50,122 nt of DNA from Sinomonas sp. ASV322 (GCF_030908245.1 NZ_JAVFJJ010000023.1:1-50122), one strand, 5' to 3'. Counted from the stretch's first letter, positions 1-5,876 are shown. Notes: generated by a model not told the origin, from the letters alone. Program-made: numbers and translations.

Positions 1-36
1 CCCCCCCGCCCCCCCCCCCCCGCGACTCGCCACAGG
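1..36. repeat. C-run and right arm of the junction hairpin
   Basis: The window opens with a run of C interrupted by one G, followed by CTCGCCACAGG at 26-36. The last bases of the window hold CCTGTGGCGAG at 50108-50118, its exact reverse complement. In a circle these 11-bp arms enclose a loop of about 30 nearly pure C bases inside rep. Such a structure commonly stops polymerases and breaks assemblies. Confidence 0.75.
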
Positions 37-646
37 CGAGAATCGCCCGCTGACGCTGTGGCCGCTCCACCGGACGCCAGCCACGACGATGACCCGGCGG
101 GCCGCCTCTGCCGAGGTCTGTCACCGTGCGCCAGCGCTGCGCTGTTTGAGCGTGCGCGACGTCGCGGCCGTGCTCCGGCCGTTCTTCATCGCCGGATGGT
201 GTGCCAGCGACGTCCTCCACGCCCTCGACTGGCGTCCTGACGGGACGCGCTGGCCCCACGACGGCGCGCCGACCTGGGCGGATACGAGCCGAGTGCGCGG
301 CTGGCTCCGCTACCGCCTCGCCGGCTGGACCCGCGACGGCGAACCCGTACGCTCCCCCGAGCAACGCAGGCAGGCCGCCCGCACGGCCCAGGCCATCGAA
401 CGACGACGCGTGCTCGAGAAGCAAGCCGAGCACGCCGCCCGGCTCGACCAGGGCGACTCCCCGGAGAAGGTCCGCGCCCTGGCCACGATCCGGGCGATGT
501 TCGCAGAAAGCCGCCGCAAGAAGACCGCCAAGCAAACCCCGGAAGTTTCCGCTGTTCGGGTTTGGACACCGTTGCATCAGCCAGCCCTGGAAGTGCGGCA
601 GAGCTCGGGATACGAAGCACCCCTCGTTAACCGCAAGTGCAGCTGA
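2..646 (+). CDS. rep: Plasmid replication initiator, C-terminal part (rest at window end)
   Basis: This frame is open from the first bases of the window and reads to the TGA at 644-646. The conserved part starts near position 89 and contains the run VAAVLRPFFIAGW followed by SDVLHALDWRPDG, a pattern I associate with actinobacterial plasmid replication proteins. The middle is basic and helical (EQRRQAARTAQAIERRR), as expected for DNA binding. No start codon with a ribosome site precedes it. Instead the sequence at the far end of the window (from 49558) encodes a rep N-terminus with a winged-helix-like domain and runs off the end. Joined as a circle, the two halves make one gene of about 400 codons, but the frames differ by one base across the C-run at 1-21. 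A miscounted homopolymer explains this best; a true frameshift is the alternative. Confidence 0.7.
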   Translation, partial: PPAPPPPRLATGENRPLTLWPLHRTPATTMTRRAASAEVCHRAPALRCLSVRDVAAVLRPFFIAGWCASDVLHALDWRPDGTRWPHDGAPTWADTSRVRGWLRYRLAGWTRDGEPVRSPEQRRQAARTAQAIERRRVLEKQAEHAARLDQGDSPEKVRALATIRAMFAESRRKKTAKQTPEVSAVRVWTPLHQPALEVRQSSGYEAPLVNRKCS

Positions 647-883
647 CACTTACCCCAAACTAGGCAGCGTTAATCTAACCGGCGCGATCATGATTGTGTC
701 GCTAAGAAAGGCGAGTATTGGTCTAAACGAAGGAGGACCCGTTGCAGCGGGCCCTCCAACTCCGGCCAATGCCAGAAGCAGCGCTCCCTGTTGGAAGCGT
801 GTCGTCGTTACAACGCCACGATACGGCGATCTCGGCACGATATCCAACACGCGGGGCGCGGTCGCGGCCTGAAAGGAGTAACC
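647..883 (+). other. Leader region between rep and a small ORF
   Basis: No convincing gene. A TTG at 742 sits behind a good AAGGAGG and opens a 52-codon frame ending at 900, but its composition is not gene-like and it overlaps the better candidate at 884. The stretch around 655-730 is less GC-rich than its surroundings and could hold promoter elements. Confidence 0.3.
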
Positions 884-985
884 GTGCCACGACAACCTGA
901 GCCGAAGTTTGCCGTCTGGCTCGCCGTTTTGCGGTTGGCCCGACTCGTCACCGAGCTCGTGATCGCCTTTGTAAACAGCAACTGA
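884..985 (+). CDS. 33-aa small membrane-type peptide
   Basis: A GTG start follows a well spaced AAAGGAGT. The product begins VPRQPEPKFAVW and is then a mostly hydrophobic helix (LAVLRLARLVTELVIAF) ending in polar residues, so a single membrane-associated helix is plausible. A strong hairpin directly follows the stop, giving the unit the outline of a real short gene. No family recognised. A similar-sized membrane peptide lies at 7958, but the two are not clearly related. Function unknown. Confidence 0.5.
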   Translation: MPRQPEPKFAVWLAVLRLARLVTELVIAFVNSN

Positions 986-987
986 GA

Positions 988-1020
988 GGTGGCCTGTCCG
1001 ACGTGTTCGGGCAGGCCACC
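988..1020 (+). terminator. Hairpin terminator after the small ORF
   Basis: GGTGGCCTG and CAGGCCACC form a perfect 9-bp stem, extended by CCG/CGG after one mismatch. It starts two bases after the stop at 985. There is no T-run, which is common for actinobacterial terminators. Confidence 0.65.
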
Positions 1021-1111
1021 AGTTCGCCTTGAGTATGCAACTCGAAGCCGCACCAACCTTAGCGCCAGACATTTCAGGAATTCACAAGCCGCCCCTAACA
1101 GCTGCAAGGTC

Positions 1112-1188
1112 CCCATGGTCCAGGCCTGAGCTGCCGGCCCACCCCGCCGTCGTGGTCGTCGTTCTTTGGCTTAAGACGAGGCACTGGG
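1112..1188 (-). repeat. Degenerate copy of a two-copy 77-bp element
   Basis: Both ends are identical to the element at 7655-7732: a 20-bp block starting CCCATGGTCCAGG and a 21-bp block starting GGCTTAAGACG. The inner 36 bp are diverged and one base shorter. Read on the minus strand both copies encode VPRLKPK, and differences fall often in third codon positions, so this looks like a frameshifted remnant of the minus-strand ORF at 7603-7872. It lies in the otherwise gene-free interval 1021-1357. Confidence 0.6.
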
Positions 1189-1357
1189 CGGGCGGTGCGT
1201 GTGGGCGCGAGCGAGGGAACCGGCGGCCGGTCCTCGCCTTCTAGGACGGCCTCATTCCGCGGACACCCGGACAGCTCACCACGCGGACGGACCTACCAAG
1301 ATTCCCCGAAAAGCCCGGAAAATCAAGGAATCCAGTTTGCCCACCAACACCACTTAT

Positions 1358-1372
1358 AGTACTATTAGTACT
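1358..1372. promoter_or_regulatory. AGTACT operator pair before the gene at 1398
   Basis: Two AGTACT palindromes start at 1358 and 1367, 9 bp apart, in a locally AT-rich patch. The second starts 31 bp before the ATG at 1398. TACTAT (1360-1365) fits the actinobacterial -10 pattern TANNNT, with TTGCCC 17 bp upstream, so a bound protein would cover the promoter. Part of the family running to 5016. Confidence 0.65.
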
Positions 1373-1397
1373 GAGCCCACCAAGAGAGGAAGACACA

Positions 1398-1619
1398 ATG
1401 GAGCAGGCCCAGAGCGCATGGACCATCCGGACCGCGGCTGCGAACCTGACAGCCGGGACCCGGTTCGTCTTCGGCCCCGAACTCGGAGGCGAAGGCCAGA
1501 CCCTCACCGTGGCCTCGGCCACGAGCCTCTTCGGCACTGTCGCCGTCGCCACCGAAGAACTCGACTTCGACGTCGAGCTGGCCGCCTCCCAGTGGGTCAC
1601 CCTCTCCCCCGCCGAATGA
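1398..1619 (+). CDS. Small hypothetical protein (73 aa)
   Basis: The ATG at 1398 follows AGAGAGGAAG at ribosome-site distance. The 73-residue acidic product contains alternating beta-type stretches (TRFVFGPEL, GQTLTVASATSLF, GTVAVATEELDFDV), suggesting a small beta-barrel domain, but I do not recognise a family. It is the first gene behind an AGTACT operator pair and lies 52 bp upstream of the ardC-like gene, which has its own AGTACT site. Probably a plasmid maintenance or establishment accessory, by position only. Confidence 0.7.
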   Translation: MEQAQSAWTIRTAAANLTAGTRFVFGPELGGEGQTLTVASATSLFGTVAVATEELDFDVELAASQWVTLSPAE

Positions 1620-1640
1620 CCCGCACAAAAGACAACTAAT

Positions 1641-1646
1641 AGTACT
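1641..1646. promoter_or_regulatory. AGTACT operator before ardC-like gene
   Basis: CTAATAGTACTGTTA carries one AGTACT starting 31 bp before the ATG at 1672, the same spacing as at the 1398 gene. TACTGT at 1643-1648 fits a -10 element. Confidence 0.6.
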
Positions 1647-1671
1647 GTTACCACCATTGGAGGCAATAGAG

Positions 1672-2583
1672 ATGGCACGCAAGGTCACCACCCGCAAGAG
1701 CCCCGAGGAGCGCCGGGCGCAGGCCGAGGCCCTGCAGGCATCGATCGCGGAGCAGGTCGAGGAGCTGCGCGGCTCGGAGCAGTGGCAGCTCTTCCTGGAC
1801 TTCGCCCGCAGCTTCCACAGCTACAGCCTGAGCAACGTCCTCCTGATCCTCGCCCAGTGCCCCACTGCCACCCGCGTCGCAGGCTTCCGGCAGTGGCAGG
1901 AGAAGGGCCGACAGGTCCGCAAGGGCGAGAAGGCCATCCGGATCTTCGGCTTCCGCCAGAAGAAGGTCACCGACGAGGAGGCGCCCGAGGGAGAGGAGGA
2001 CGCCGAGACGAACGAGAAGGGCGAGCGTGTGGTGACCTACTACCCCGTGCTGAGCGTGTTCGACATCTCCCAGACCGACCTCACCGACCCCGAGGCCGGC
2101 GACCCTTCCCAGATCGCCCGCCGCCTCGAGGGCGAGGAGCCCCGCGGCATCCTCGCCGCGGCCGCCGACTGGCTCACCGGGCAGGGCTGGAGCTTCGAGC
2201 GCGAGCAGATCCCCGGCAGCGTCAACGGCTACACCACCACCGACGGCACCCGGCGCGTCGTAGTCGACGCCGACCTCTCCCCCGCACAGGCCGCCAAGAC
2301 CGCCCTCCACGAGGCCGCCCACGTCATCCTGCACGCCGAGGAGGACCACGCCGAGTACGTCCAGCACCGGGGCATCAAGGAGACCGAGGCAGAGAGCGTG
2401 GCCTACGTCGTCGCCGGCCTCCTCGGACTCGACACCACCGCCTACAGCATCGGCTACGTCGCCGGATGGAGCCAGGGCGAGGCAGAGGCCATCAAGGGAA
2501 CCGCCGCCCGCGTACTGCGCGCAGCGCACACCCTCGCGGACGCCATCACCGCGCCCGCCGAGCCCGGCGAAGACGCAGCCTGA
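1672..2583 (+). CDS. ardC: ArdC-like antirestriction protein / zinc metallopeptidase
   Basis: A 303-aa protein with the ArdC layout. The N-terminal domain (about residues 35-90) has SLSNVLLI followed by FRQWQEKGRQVRKGEKAI, typical of the ssDNA-binding domain of plasmid antirestriction proteins. A variable acidic linker follows. The C-terminal domain has a zinc-protease motif HEAAH at residues 213-217 and a downstream ETEAESVAY helix that would supply the third ligand. Members of the family are encoded in the leading regions of conjugative plasmids, and some protect incoming DNA from host restriction. I chose the ATG at 1672 because TTGGAGG lies directly upstream; an in-frame start at 1657 lies inside that ribosome site. 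An operator precedes it and a 19-bp dyad with the same core follows its stop. Confidence 0.85.
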   Translation: MARKVTTRKSPEERRAQAEALQASIAEQVEELRGSEQWQLFLDFARSFHSYSLSNVLLILAQCPTATRVAGFRQWQEKGRQVRKGEKAIRIFGFRQKKVTDEEAPEGEEDAETNEKGERVVTYYPVLSVFDISQTDLTDPEAGDPSQIARRLEGEEPRGILAAAADWLTGQGWSFEREQIPGSVNGYTTTDGTRRVVVDADLSPAQAAKTALHEAAHVILHAEEDHAEYVQHRGIKETEAESVAYVVAGLLGLDTTAYSIGYVAGWSQGEAEAIKGTAARVLRAAHTLADAITAPAEPGEDAA

Positions 2584-2590
2584 CCAACCC

Positions 2591-2645
2591 TAATAGTACT
2601 ATTGCCACCTTGACCTGAATGGGTGGCAATAGTACTATTAGTACT
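2591..2645. promoter_or_regulatory. Long dyad with three AGTACT sites after ardC
   Basis: TAATAGTACTATTGCCACC at 2591-2609 and its exact reverse complement at 2622-2640 form 19-bp arms around a 12-base loop. AGTACT occurs at 2595, 2631 and 2640, the last two 9 bp apart. It begins 8 bp after the ardC stop, so it could be both operator and terminator. The 120 bp between it and the next gene hold no recognised feature except the next operator. Confidence 0.65.
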
Positions 2646-2737
2646 GAAAGAGGGAATCGAGGCCTTAGGCGCGAGAGCCCCGACGCCGAGCATCGAAGCC
2701 CCGAGCACTGAAGGCAGACCGCCAAAAAGCCACTAAT

Positions 2738-2743
2738 AGTACT
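2738..2743. promoter_or_regulatory. AGTACT operator before the gene at 2768
   Basis: CTAATAGTACTCTTAC carries AGTACT starting 30 bp before the ATG at 2768. TACTCT at 2740-2745 fits a -10 element. Confidence 0.6.
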
Positions 2744-2767
2744 CTTACTACCAAGAGAGGTATTAAC

Positions 2768-2995
2768 ATGGCAATGCAGACAGTCGCCCCCAGCTCCCCG
2801 CTCAGCCGGTTCCTGGAAGCCTGGGGCCGCGACCTCGCCCTAGACCTCGCCCAGCAGCTCACCTGCACGGAGGCGGAGGCCATAGCCGAGCTCTTCGAGG
2901 CCTGCGGACACACCCACGAGGCCGCCGCATGGCTCGAGAACCACAGCCGCGCCGACGAGGAAGGAGACCGCCACCACCAAGGCGCCAGCGCCTAG
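2768..2995 (+). CDS. Small hypothetical protein (75 aa)
   Basis: The ATG at 2768 follows AAGAGAGGT. The product is helical and acidic, with a middle run LALDLAQQLTCTEAEAIAELF and a C-terminal stretch rich in Glu, Asp and His (RADEEGDRHHQG). No family recognised. It is led by an AGTACT operator and followed within 10 bp by a GC-rich hairpin. Likely a member of the AGTACT-controlled maintenance set; function unknown. Confidence 0.65.
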   Translation: MAMQTVAPSSPLSRFLEAWGRDLALDLAQQLTCTEAEAIAELFEACGHTHEAAAWLENHSRADEEGDRHHQGASA

Positions 2996-3002
2996 AAACC
3001 AC

Positions 3003-3026
3003 GTGGGGCCCCGCCCGGGGCCCCAC
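3003..3026 (+). terminator. GC-rich hairpin between small genes
   Basis: GTGGGGCCCC and GGGGCCCCAC form a perfect 10-bp stem with loop GCCC. It lies 8 bp after the stop at 2995 and 28 bp before the next ATG, so it could terminate, or attenuate read-through into 3054. Confidence 0.65.
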
Positions 3027-3053
3027 AACCAGCACAAGGAAAGGCGAACCACC

Positions 3054-3287
3054 ATGGCCGCAACGACCGACCTGCACATCGGACAAACCGTCGAGTGGTA
3101 CGACATACCGATTGGAGGATGCGCCACGGGGACCATCGAGAGCGTCTCCCACCGGACGGGCTGGGTGACCGTGCGCCTGAACGCGCCGTACACGCTCGCC
3201 CCGCGCAACGACGGCTCCGGCGCCCTCGCCCACGAGGACGTAACCCACATCACCATGCGGGCGCGCGACCTTACGCCCCGCGACTAG
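3054..3287 (+). CDS. Small hypothetical protein (77 aa), SH3-like barrel candidate
   Basis: I start at the ATG 3054 because CAAGGAAAGG lies upstream at normal distance; the longer in-frame option at 3003 begins inside the hairpin. The product opens with IGQTVEWYDIPIGGCATGTIESV, then TGWVTVRLNAPY, a strand-rich pattern like small SH3/KOW-type barrels that bind nucleic acid or protein. No family assigned. No AGTACT site lies directly before it, so it may be transcribed through the hairpin from the 2768 promoter. Confidence 0.6.
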   Translation: MAATTDLHIGQTVEWYDIPIGGCATGTIESVSHRTGWVTVRLNAPYTLAPRNDGSGALAHEDVTHITMRARDLTPRD

Positions 3288-3315
3288 GCCCAAGCGGGCC
3301 ACGGGCACCACTAAT

Positions 3316-3363
3316 AGTTCTCTTAGTACTAAGAGTCCCAGTACTCTTAGTACTAAGAGAACT
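3316..3363. promoter_or_regulatory. Array of five AGTACT-type sites before the gene at 3378
   Basis: Sites start at 3316 (AGTTCT), 3325, 3340, 3349 (AGTACT) and 3358 (AGAACT), with spacings 9, 15, 9, 9. The outer arms AGTTCTCTTAGTACT (3316-3330) and AGTACTAAGAGAACT (3349-3363) are exact reverse complements, and CTCTTAGTACTAAGAG occurs twice. This is the densest array in the window, with the 3349 site starting 29 bp before the ATG at 3378. It is a good candidate for a centromere as well as an operator. Confidence 0.7.
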
Positions 3364-3377
3364 GAAAGGACCAGCGA

Positions 3378-3614
3378 ATGCAGACCATCACCGTCCACCG
3401 GCTCGCAGACCTCCGCAGGGGAGACCGGATCATCGGCTACGACGGGCACGTGTACGTCGGCCCCCGGACCGTCGCGAGCCCGCTCGGCCCCATCGAGCCC
3501 GGATCCCCCGTACACGGCGTGAGGCTCGAGGCACCCGGCGGACAGGGCGTCATCGAGCGGGTGCTTTACCCCTCCCAGATGGACGGCCGCCCCATCGAGG
3601 TGGTCAGGCCCTAG
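3378..3614 (+). CDS. Small hypothetical protein (78 aa)
   Basis: The ATG at 3378 follows GAAAGGACC. The product starts MQTITVHRLADLRRGDRIIGYDGHVY and looks beta-rich, with several short strands (HVYVGPRTV, GVIERVLYP). The RRGDRII segment recalls small barrel or translation-protein-like folds but is not diagnostic. It is the gene just behind the five-site operator array and upstream of parA. Function unknown; the context suggests plasmid stability or its control. Confidence 0.65.
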   Translation: MQTITVHRLADLRRGDRIIGYDGHVYVGPRTVASPLGPIEPGSPVHGVRLEAPGGQGVIERVLYPSQMDGRPIEVVRP

Positions 3615-3640
3615 GGCCTTGCGCCACCATTCCCAGCATC

Positions 3641-3646
3641 AGTACT
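3641..3646. promoter_or_regulatory. AGTACT site upstream of parA (distal)
   Basis: A single AGTACT in CATCAGTACTAATAG, 121 bp before the parA ATG. A 35-codon frame (ATG 3658 to TGA 3765) starts 12 bp after it and overlaps the parA start as ATGA, but it has no ribosome site. Confidence 0.5.
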
Positions 3647-3697
3647 AATAGAGTCAGATGCGACACAGGGCGACCGGCCAGCCCGCCCAGGCCGGGC

Positions 3698-3730
3698 GTG
3701 GCGCGGCCCTGATCGACAGCGCCGCGCCAC
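3698..3730 (+). terminator. Hairpin upstream of parA
   Basis: GTGGCGCGGC and GCCGCGCCAC form a perfect 10-bp stem with a 13-base loop, 5 bp before the proximal parA operator. It could insulate parAB from upstream transcription. Confidence 0.5.
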
Positions 3731-3734
3731 CAAC

Positions 3735-3740
3735 AGTACT
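3735..3740. promoter_or_regulatory. AGTACT operator at the parA start
   Basis: AACAGTACTGTT is a 12-bp palindrome starting 30 bp before the parA ATG, with the AGTACT core 27 bp before it. TACTGT (3737-3742) fits a -10 element and TCGACA lies 18 bp upstream of that. Autoregulation by a partition protein would be typical. Confidence 0.65.
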
Positions 3741-3761
3741 GTTACCAGCAATGGAGGCATC

Positions 3762-4562
3762 ATGACAGCTCGAATCTTCGCCCTGTGCAACCAGAAGGGC
3801 GGCGTCGGCAAGAGCACCACGGGTTTCCAGCTCGCCCGCGCGGCCGTGCGGCGCGGCTCCCGCGTGCTCGTGGTCGACCTCGACCCCCAGGGCAACATCA
3901 CCTCCACGGCTGCCGCCGAGGACGTGCCCGACGACCAGGCCGGCCTTGCCGATGCACTCAGCGCTCGCGCCGACGAGACGCTGCGCGACGTCATCGTGCC
4001 CGGCGTCTGGGCCGGCCTGGAAGTCGTGCCAACCAGCGGGGAGACGCTGGGCTTCGTGCGCGACGAGCTCGTCATCGCAGGGGCCGGCCGCGAGGGCAGG
4101 CTGCGCGAGGCCCTGGCCAGCGTCATCGAGGACTACGACCTGATCCTGATCGACTGCGCCCCCAGCCTGGACCAGCTCACCATCAACGGCCTGACGGCCG
4201 CCCACGGCGTGGTCATCGTGACCCACTCGAAGCAGTGGAGCCTGTCCGGGCTCGCGCAGCTCCTGAAGACGATCGACAGCGTGCGCCAGTACTACAACCC
4301 CCTGCTGCGGATCTGCGGCGTCATCGTCAACCAGCACGAGGAGCAGACCATCGGCGGCAAGTACTGGCTGGACGAGCTGAACGCCGCCGCCAAGGAGCGG
4401 GGCCTGAGCGTCCTCGCCCCGCCCATCCCCAAGCGCGTCGCCATCGCGGACGCCACCGAGGCAGCCCGCGGCCTCGACGAATGGGGGACCGCCGACGCCG
4501 CCGCGCTCGGCGCGATCTATGCCGAGCACCTCGCAACACTGGAAGGAGCAAACGCCTCATGA
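3762..4562 (+). CDS. parA: ParA-type partition ATPase
   Basis: A 266-aa ATPase of the ParA/Soj family that moves plasmid copies to daughter cells together with a DNA-bound partner. The deviant Walker A KGGVGKST is at residues 12-19, VDLDPQGN follows near 44-51 and LILIDCAPSLDQLT near 127-140. The small size, without an N-terminal DNA-binding domain, fits type Ib ParA proteins, whose partners are usually small ribbon-helix-helix proteins. That matches the next gene, which overlaps it as ATGA. The start is set by AATGGAGG upstream. An AGTACT operator overlaps its probable promoter. Confidence 0.93.
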   Translation: MTARIFALCNQKGGVGKSTTGFQLARAAVRRGSRVLVVDLDPQGNITSTAAAEDVPDDQAGLADALSARADETLRDVIVPGVWAGLEVVPTSGETLGFVRDELVIAGAGREGRLREALASVIEDYDLILIDCAPSLDQLTINGLTAAHGVVIVTHSKQWSLSGLAQLLKTIDSVRQYYNPLLRICGVIVNQHEEQTIGGKYWLDELNAAAKERGLSVLAPPIPKRVAIADATEAARGLDEWGTADAAALGAIYAEHLATLEGANAS

Positions 4563-4942
4563 GCGCCCGCCCCGCACCCCGCAGGTCGAGCCTGGCCGGG
4601 TCGAGCCCCATCGCCCCGCCAGCCGCACCGCAGCCAGTGGCCGAGCCGCCCACGCCTACGGCCGCGGCCTCCGAGCCAGCCGACCCCGGGCGGCAGTCGG
4701 CCCGGGCCAAGACGAAGTACCCGCCCAAGACCAGCTTCTACCAGGAACCCGAGGACACCGACCGCATGCGCGCCGCCCTCCTCCACACGCTTGTCACCGA
4801 AGGGTCGCGATCGCTCTCGAAGTTCATCAACGACGCCGTCATGGCAGAAGTCGAACGCCTCGAGCGCAAGTACAACCACGGCAAGCCGTTCCCCCCGGTC
4901 AAGGCCCGCGAACTGCCCCAGGGCCGGCCGATGGGGGAGTGA
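4559..4942 (+). CDS. parB: Partition DNA-binding protein (RHH, ParB/ParG-like)
   Basis: A 127-aa protein translated from an ATGA overlap with parA. The first half is a Pro/Ala-rich, disordered arm with a basic RQSARAKTKY patch, of the kind that in ParG and Omega relatives contacts ParA. The second half (about residues 60-105) carries SFYQ, then an amphipathic helix and SLSKFINDAVMAEVERLERK, resembling a ribbon-helix-helix dimer. It ends YNHGKPFPPVKARELPQ. An orphan relative is encoded at 9415. The AGTACT repeats scattered from 1.36 to 5.02 kb are the obvious candidate binding sites, by analogy with Omega, which binds short repeats at several promoters. That DNA target is an inference. Confidence 0.78.
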   Translation: MSARPAPRRSSLAGSSPIAPPAAPQPVAEPPTPTAAASEPADPGRQSARAKTKYPPKTSFYQEPEDTDRMRAALLHTLVTEGSRSLSKFINDAVMAEVERLERKYNHGKPFPPVKARELPQGRPMGE

Positions 4943-4981
4943 AGACAAGGGACGGCCTTGACAAGCCCACCGCATGGGAAT

Positions 4982-5036
4982 GGCGTCCCTCTGCCTCTCT
5001 TAGTACTAAGAGTACTAAGAGAGGCAGAGGGACGCC
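4982..5036. promoter_or_regulatory. 26-bp perfect dyad with two AGTACT sites, after parB
   Basis: Arms 4982-5007 and 5011-5036 are exact reverse complements around the 3-base centre AAG. The inner ends carry AGTACT at 5002 and 5011, again 9 bp apart. The outer parts (GGCGTCCC and GGGACGCC) extend the stem. It lies 40 bp after the parB stop and could be terminator, centromere or both. Confidence 0.7.
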
Positions 5037-5093
5037 TTCCCCCCCGACCTGATCAAGCCGTACGGCGCGCACCGCCATGGAAGGATCGGAGCC

Positions 5094-5459
5094 ATGCGCC
5101 TCCTTGCCGACGTCATCGCCGCGGCCGCCGACGCCAGGCACTCGACCCCGGCCCAGATCGACTACGCCCTCGCCAGCGGCGCGAGCGACGCCGAAGTGCG
5201 CGCGATGCTCGTCTCCGGGGCGACCCACCTCGCCATGCAGGAGATGCCAGGGAACCACCCCGAAGGACTCACCCTGGCCCTCGTCGGCCGCCGCGAGGAG
5301 ATCCTGGCCGCCGCGATGGGCGGGCTCGAGCTGCGCCGCCTCGAGGCCTCCGTGCTCGGCTACCGCGTCCTGGACGAGGGCGACGACGAGACGCCCGCGG
5401 CCGTCGTGTACGCGGACTCTGGATCGACCGGAGCCGACTGGGCCGACACCCTCCTCTGA
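5094..5459 (+). CDS. Hypothetical protein (121 aa) with duplicated tail
   Basis: The ATG at 5094 follows AAGGATCGGA. The helical N-terminal part includes LLADVIAAAADARH and AQIDYALASGASDAEV. The tail GDDETPAAVVYADS and STGADWADTLL is nearly repeated in the small protein at 30458. No family recognised. It is the first gene after the partition dyad. Its 3' flank also shares GATACTTGCTG (5487-5497) with the flank of the 30458 gene, so the two tails derive from a duplication. Confidence 0.7.
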   Translation: MRLLADVIAAAADARHSTPAQIDYALASGASDAEVRAMLVSGATHLAMQEMPGNHPEGLTLALVGRREEILAAAMGGLELRRLEASVLGYRVLDEGDDETPAAVVYADSGSTGADWADTLL

Positions 5460-5525
5460 CACCCCGTCCGCGGCCCCCTCTCAGTGGATACTTGCTGTCA
5501 CCGACCGAAGATGAGGGGACAGATC

Positions 5526-5807
5526 ATGAGCGAAAGCGAGCGGGGCATACGCACAGAACTACGGCGTTCCTCGGAAGAGGGGCACGCCGGCTTCGGGGCA
5601 GGGTCCGGGGACACAGAGCGGTACGAGTATGCCTGCCCTTGCGGGAAGGGCTCGGTCGTCGAGGAACACGACAACATCCCCGGCTTCCGGCAGCACGACG
5701 TGAATCTCTACTGCGCGTCTTGCAGGGATGAGGGATGGGACTTCGTCCCCGGCCGGGGCGTCCGCGGTTGGCGGCTGGAGCAGCGGACGGGTGCGCCCGA
5801 GGCGTGA
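5526..5807 (+). CDS. Small Cys-containing hypothetical protein (93 aa)
   Basis: I start at the ATG 5526, which follows ATGAGGGGACAG; the in-frame ATG at 5484 lacks a site. After a polar N-terminus the product has YACPCGKGSV and, about 25 residues later, YCASCRDEGW, two Cys pairs that could bind one zinc ion as a small ribbon. No family assigned. It is followed by a long palindrome controlling the next gene. Confidence 0.65.
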   Translation: MSESERGIRTELRRSSEEGHAGFGAGSGDTERYEYACPCGKGSVVEEHDNIPGFRQHDVNLYCASCRDEGWDFVPGRGVRGWRLEQRTGAPEA

Positions 5808-5818
5808 GGCGGGTACCT

Positions 5819-5867
5819 ATAGAATGTCTGTTCACACGATATCCACACATGTGAACAGACGTTCTAT
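5819..5867. promoter_or_regulatory. 18-bp-arm palindrome before the gene at 5877
   Basis: ATAGAATGTCTGTTCACA (5819-5836) and TGTGAACAGACGTTCTAT (5850-5867) are reverse complements with one mismatch, around a 13-base spacer that contains TATCCACA, close to a DnaA box. It ends 9 bp before the ATG, so the transcript would be leaderless or nearly so. No regulator is assigned. Confidence 0.65.
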
Positions 5868-5876
5868 CTTTGGTGT

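Noticed and set aside
742-900. TTG-started 52-codon frame behind AAGGAGG after rep
   Set aside because: Product composition is not gene-like and it overlaps the better supported GTG gene at 884.
1657-1671. Upstream in-frame ATG for the ArdC-like protein
   Set aside because: It lies within the ribosome site of the ATG at 1672.
3606-3619. AGGCCCTAGGGCCT palindrome at the end of the 3378 gene
   Set aside because: With a 2-base centre it cannot form a useful hairpin and it overlaps the stop codon; no operator evidence.
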